Below, piece by piece: positions 60,728-64,000 of a stretch of DNA of 64,000 nt. The stretch comes from Amphibacillus jilinensis Y1 (lineage in GTDB: Bacteria; Bacillota; Bacilli; Bacillales; Amphibacillaceae): NCBI RefSeq assembly GCF_000306965.1, contig NZ_JH976436.1:226057-290056 (forward strand), in the 5' to 3' direction. The position numbers and the translations under genes were made by a program. Within the stretch, counting starts at the first letter, position 1; every line of letters starts with the position of its first letter. The notes beneath the pieces were generated by a model. It saw only the letters and a list, made by a program, of their open reading frames with translations. It was not told the origin of the DNA and made no database searches.

Positions 60728-62069
60728 CGGCAATCCTTTCTAAATCACTCATGTGTTCAGCCGTCTCTTTCATCCAAACAGAAAAATCAAAGGATTCCAT
60801 TTGGTGCCGCTTAAAATCAGTCTTGTTCATATCATGTTGGGCGAAAGATGCCTCGTCTGCGTCATTATCCAAGTCAATCAACATATCCTCCATCGTTCGC
60901 AGACGGTGGCCAATCTTTTCCTCCACTTGATTTTTTTCGACCGTCAGTTGACTCTCTTTTTTTCTTTTTCCAGAAATTTGCTCATTTTTCCGCCGTAAAT
61001 CATCCTGATTGCTGGATAATTTCTGCTTCGCATCATTCAATTCCTTTTGTAAATTCCACACTTTATGAGATTGGAGCCGTTCGCGTTGTTTTGTAAATGT
61101 TTCTTGTTCTTGACTCAACTTTTGAATGTCATCTGTTAGTTCCGTAATTTCTTTCGAAAGCTTCGCACTCGCTTGTTCTAATTCAGAGAGTGCTTTTTCT
61201 TCTTTTGCCAACTTTTCACCCGTCATGATCATTTCATTGGCATGGTCCGCTAACATGCGTTGGTTGTATGTCGTATAAACGCGATTCAAACTCGTGATTG
61301 CTTCCCTCTCCCGCTCCAGCTGTTCGATTTGCTGCTTTGTTTGGTCCATTTGTTCAATCGTATCGGACAAATGACGCAAATCATCATCAGTCAGGGGTGG
61401 GAGGGCTGCTTCTAATATTTCATAGATTACAGTTGGGCGAAAATCCTTAGAAAGCTTCGGACTTCTTAACTGAATTAATAATTTTATTAAATCCTCGTAT
61501 GCTTCGTCCGTTTCAAAGCCAAAAATATATTTGTTGACTAGTTTCATATATTCACCTTTGGTTTGGACAAGGTGCCCACCATCGTCAATGACATTTTCCA
61601 ACTCTACACGTGAACGCGGAATTTTTTGTTTTTTACCAGCATTTATCTCATATTTATATAGTTCCAAATCTTGACCAATTCGTCGGTTGTCGGTAATGAC
61701 AAAACCCCAGAAATTCATTGGCTTATTCCGTTTTGCCTGCAAGCCAATGCCGATTGTCATAAATTGCTCGGTCTCCTTTCGCTTGAATTCAAGGTACAAG
61801 TATCCGGTTCGCTCATCCCGATTGACTATCTCTTTTTCTCCAAGCAAGTAGTCCTCCATGCGACGTGCTCTTGAACCGAATGGATCCAAGCGATCTGGTG
61901 ATGTTTTACCATCCAAAAGCACTGGTAAAAAGCTTTGCATCGTTACCGATTTTCCAGATCCATTGCTTCCTCTTAACAGCAGTTTTCCATCAGAAAAATC
62001 AAAAACTTCTTCATCATAATACCAAAAGTTTAATAACCCTGCGCGGTTCATTTTCCATTTGTTCATCAT
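60720..62069 (-). CDS. jetC: Wadjet JetC SMC-like ATPase, N-terminal part
   Basis: The N-terminal 449 residues of a TIGR02680-type SMC ATPase: RAGLLNFWYYDEEVFDFSDG, Walker A GSNGSGKS (residues 34-41), LDPFGSRARRMEDYLLGEKE, then a coiled coil. It stops at TAA 60722, where a +1 shift would continue without loss into the C-terminal part (LERIAVD then KINEIHQ). The sum, about 1340 residues, equals the usual full length. Its ATG overlaps the jetB stop (ATGA). Confidence 0.87.
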   Translation of the reverse strand: MMNKWKMNRAGLLNFWYYDEEVFDFSDGKLLLRGSNGSGKSVTMQSFLPVLLDGKTSPDRLDPFGSRARRMEDYLLGEKEIVNRDERTGYLYLEFKRKETEQFMTIGIGLQAKRNKPMNFWGFVITDNRRIGQDLELYKYEINAGKKQKIPRSRVELENVIDDGGHLVQTKGEYMKLVNKYIFGFETDEAYEDLIKLLIQLRSPKLSKDFRPTVIYEILEAALPPLTDDDLRHLSDTIEQMDQTKQQIEQLEREREAITSLNRVYTTYNQRMLADHANEMIMTGEKLAKEEKALSELEQASAKLSKEITELTDDIQKLSQEQETFTKQRERLQSHKVWNLQKELNDAKQKLSSNQDDLRRKNEQISGKRKKESQLTVEKNQVEEKIGHRLRTMEDMLIDLDNDADEASFAQHDMNKTDFKRHQMESFDFSVWMKETAEHMSDLERIAVD

Positions 62070-63229
62070 CGTTCCATCCCTTCCTTATCAAAATCAGCTG
62101 GATATCTGCCGATGACACGTCCAATCGCAGGCCTGATAATCAGCATACCTGTATCACATTCTTCCTCCATTAGTTCCCATTCTTTGAGGACTAGCCGTAA
62201 TTCATCAGCAACGGCTGCATAGCTCATATCCCGATATTGCTTACTCCAACCTGTACCATACTCATCTTTAATATTTTCCACTATCGTTGCAAAATCTACA
62301 GTTGTCAGTTTTATTTCCCCAAATGCATTGACCACATATGTATGGAGATGCTCACGCACATAACTAGAAAAATGAAGTGCAATACTCATGATCGCTTTCT
62401 GATTAGGAAACAGACTATATCGTTGCTTCCGCTCTGGTAATACTAGGAGAGCTGCATTTTTAAACACCTCTAATTGAAATGGCGTATGCGCCTCTAAATC
62501 GTCACGCAGACGGTTCCGGTAATTACGGATATAGGCGAAGTCTGGGTCCTGTTCACTTTCCCGATATACTACTGGTGAAAACATTAGCTTACGATAGACT
62601 CGCTTCCTACGCTCGTCCGTCTGCTGACGTTGCCATTCACTATCTAAAATTTCTCTTGCTGTCTGGTAGTGAAATAAATCCTCCGGATAGGAGCGCATGA
62701 AGTACCGTGCATACACAGTGACTTCATAAAGCACTTCTTGATCCTCGTTTGCAGCGAAATTCTCAATATCCCCATCTACTGCCTTAATAATTTGAAAATT
62801 CATCATACACTTAAGCGCCCGAACGAGTGCCTTACGGTGTTGGTAATTCGTCCAATCAAGCGGAAGCTCCCCGGGAAACAATTCTCCTATTTCTTCCGTT
62901 ATTTCCGATAATAAAAATTGCTCATCGACAGAGCGACGTTCAGTAAATGCAAGTCCACAGCAAAATATTGCGTAATCTCTTGGCGTCGTGAATTCCTGAA
63001 TGCCCATCCATGCTTTTGGATCCACAGGTATTTTTTCCATTTTAATAAAGTGTTGATGAACAATTAAATCGAATCCAAGCCGCTCACTCACGTATTTCCT
63101 TAGTTTTTTCTCTCGCTCTCTAATCATTTGATACGTGGTTGGGTCTGTCGCACGAAGCACCCAAAACTGCTCGAATAATATGCTTATTGCTTCTTGAGTT
63201 TGATCATCAAACGTTGCTTGTTCGATCAC
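62066..63229 (-). CDS. jetB: Wadjet JetB-type protein (DUF2398)
   Basis: A 387-residue protein of the TIGR02678/DUF2398 family, the KITE-like winged-helix partner of the Wadjet SMC complex. Typical segments are FWVLRATDPTTYQMIRERE, KLRKYVSERLGFDLIVHQHF, FTTPRDYAIFCCGLAFTERR and RKALVRALKCMMNFQIIKAV. GTG 63229 overlaps the stop codon of jetA by one base, and its end overlaps jetC, so the operon is translationally coupled throughout. Confidence 0.88.
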   Translation of the reverse strand: MIEQATFDDQTQEAISILFEQFWVLRATDPTTYQMIREREKKLRKYVSERLGFDLIVHQHFIKMEKIPVDPKAWMGIQEFTTPRDYAIFCCGLAFTERRSVDEQFLLSEITEEIGELFPGELPLDWTNYQHRKALVRALKCMMNFQIIKAVDGDIENFAANEDQEVLYEVTVYARYFMRSYPEDLFHYQTAREILDSEWQRQQTDERRKRVYRKLMFSPVVYRESEQDPDFAYIRNYRNRLRDDLEAHTPFQLEVFKNAALLVLPERKQRYSLFPNQKAIMSIALHFSSYVREHLHTYVVNAFGEIKLTTVDFATIVENIKDEYGTGWSKQYRDMSYAAVADELRLVLKEWELMEEECDTGMLIIRPAIGRVIGRYPADFDKEGMER

Positions 63230-64000
63230 TATACGTTCACCTCTTCATCGATAAAAATAAATGTGGCATCTGGCATTTCAAGCACCCCATCCTCTGCGTG
63301 GAGATGGACTCGTTCTTTACCAAGCACGACTTTGACGTTTCTTCCAAGCTCTGTCTTGATAGTTCGGTCTTTTTTCGCCATTGCTTTTCCTAGCCACGAT
63401 AATAGTAATTTTCGGACATGCGCTTCTACTAACGGTAAATTTGCTACTTTTATCTCATTTCCCTGTATATATTGATCGATCATTTTCTTTTCACGTTGCT
63501 TTCGCTCTAAATGGATGCGCTGCATCATTTCTTTTTTCTCTTTATTACTTGTTACTGCACCGGCTTTTGTTTTCTCCCGGTAGTTTCGCACAATTGGCTT
63601 CGTCTCATGTACCATTGGTTCCTCTTCCCACACATCGGTGTAGATATCATCGGACGGAACGTGATCAATGAAAAAGTGTCTAGTATGAGAGACTCCGAAA
63701 ACTACAGAGGACAATTCGTGCGCCTTGTCCATTTCCACCATGGCATCGAACCACTTTGCTAGGTGAAGATAATCTTTTTTTCGACTACGAAAATGTTGGT
63801 GTCGCTCCCCAAGCCGCTGTACTACACGGGTAATACGACGAATCGTTTCATTTGTTCGTTGCTGCAGCATTTCATATTCGCTCTCTCCGTGCTCATTGCC
63901 AAGGAACCATGCCTTTAAGCTTAACCATCTTTCTCCATATTCCTCCATTGGGTTCGTTTTGTTGTCGTCTGTGACGCGAAAGGTTTGGTCTTGGTGTCGG
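63229..64000 (-). CDS. jetA: Wadjet JetA-type protein (DUF2397), N-terminus outside window
   Basis: The C-terminal 257 codons of a TIGR02677/DUF2397-type protein, the kleisin-like subunit of the Wadjet complex; the frame stays open to the window edge, so ATG 63948 is internal. Visible segments include EEYGERWLSLKAWFLGNEHG, RRITRVVQRLGERHQHFRSR, LAKWFDAMVEMDKAHELSSV, FGVSHTRHFFIDH and EKKMIDQYIQGNEIKVANLP. Family assignment leans on gene order with jetB-C-D. It is the first of the operon's genes seen here. Confidence 0.85.
   Translation of the reverse strand, partial: RHQDQTFRVTDDNKTNPMEEYGERWLSLKAWFLGNEHGESEYEMLQQRTNETIRRITRVVQRLGERHQHFRSRKKDYLHLAKWFDAMVEMDKAHELSSVVFGVSHTRHFFIDHVPSDDIYTDVWEEEPMVHETKPIVRNYREKTKAGAVTSNKEKKEMMQRIHLERKQREKKMIDQYIQGNEIKVANLPLVEAHVRKLLLSWLGKAMAKKDRTIKTELGRNVKVVLGKERVHLHAEDGVLEMPDATFIFIDEEVNV

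Noticed and set aside
60720-60742. Programmed +1 frameshift like that of prfB
   Set aside because: The Shine-Dalgarno-like sequence is 8 nt, not 3 nt, from the P-site codon, and GAU would re-pair poorly as AUU.

Overview
The window looks like the chromosome of a low-GC, motile, facultatively anaerobic member of the Bacillaceae. The pointers are flagellar genes (fliD, flaG), a two-subunit glycine decarboxylase (gcvPA/gcvPB) behind a tandem glycine riboswitch, an HssRS/HrtAB heme-stress locus, Rex-like operators, strong AGGAGG-type ribosome sites and an LPNTA wall-anchored protein. The genus cannot be fixed from the sequence alone; a halotolerant Bacillaceae genus is my guess. All functional assignments come from recognising protein motifs, not from searches.

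Layout. 1-1.1 kb: the 5' part of fliD, with flaG upstream of it. 1.2-11 kb: an HrtBA-like heme exporter, a phospholipase D-type protein, a YugP-like zinc peptidase, an unlisted 50-codon gene, HssS/HssR, a 2-hydroxyacid dehydrogenase and a LacI-type regulator. Direct-repeat boxes like the HssR box lie before hrtB and before the small gene, so both transcription units may be heme-responsive. 11-11.5 kb: a possible small RNA under a palindromic operator, then seven 41-bp tandem repeats. 11.5-17.6 kb: an NAD(P)-binding protein, an overlapping PP-loop/NUDIX/HAD operon, a glycosyltransferase, a lipoprotein hydrolase and a small protein. 17.8-23 kb: the riboswitch-controlled gcvT-gcvH-gcvPA-gcvPB operon and a HesB-like protein. 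23-26.3 kb: an M50-like membrane protease and an ArsR/ArsP/thioredoxin-like operon. 26.7-31.3 kb: an ECF sigma factor, a membrane protein, an ABC ATPase and two paralogous permeases. 31.5-37 kb: a PAS/AAA+ regulator and an operon for a CoA-transferase, an OFA-type transporter and a FabK-like flavoprotein, preceded by two Rex-like sites. 38-44 kb: PhnD-C-E-E, a formate/nitrite channel and an ECF S component. 44.7-50.6 kb: an accessory stretch with small genes, quinone and nitro reductases, broken genes and a tandem lipoprotein duplication. 50.9-55.7 kb: a leucine-rich LPNTA surface protein and an IS1182-like element. 55.7-64 kb: a TetR regulator and a Wadjet-type anti-plasmid operon (jetA-B-C-D) whose SMC-like jetC is split into two overlapping reading frames.

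The most unusual feature is a dispersed intergenic repeat, about 100-240 bp with internal hairpins and a conserved 3' end. I find 14 full or partial copies between 1.9 and 47.8 kb. All lie in the same strand orientation whatever the direction of neighbouring genes, and none occurs in the last 16 kb, which looks like an acquired region. Copies lie between the glycine riboswitch and gcvT and between phnD and phnC.
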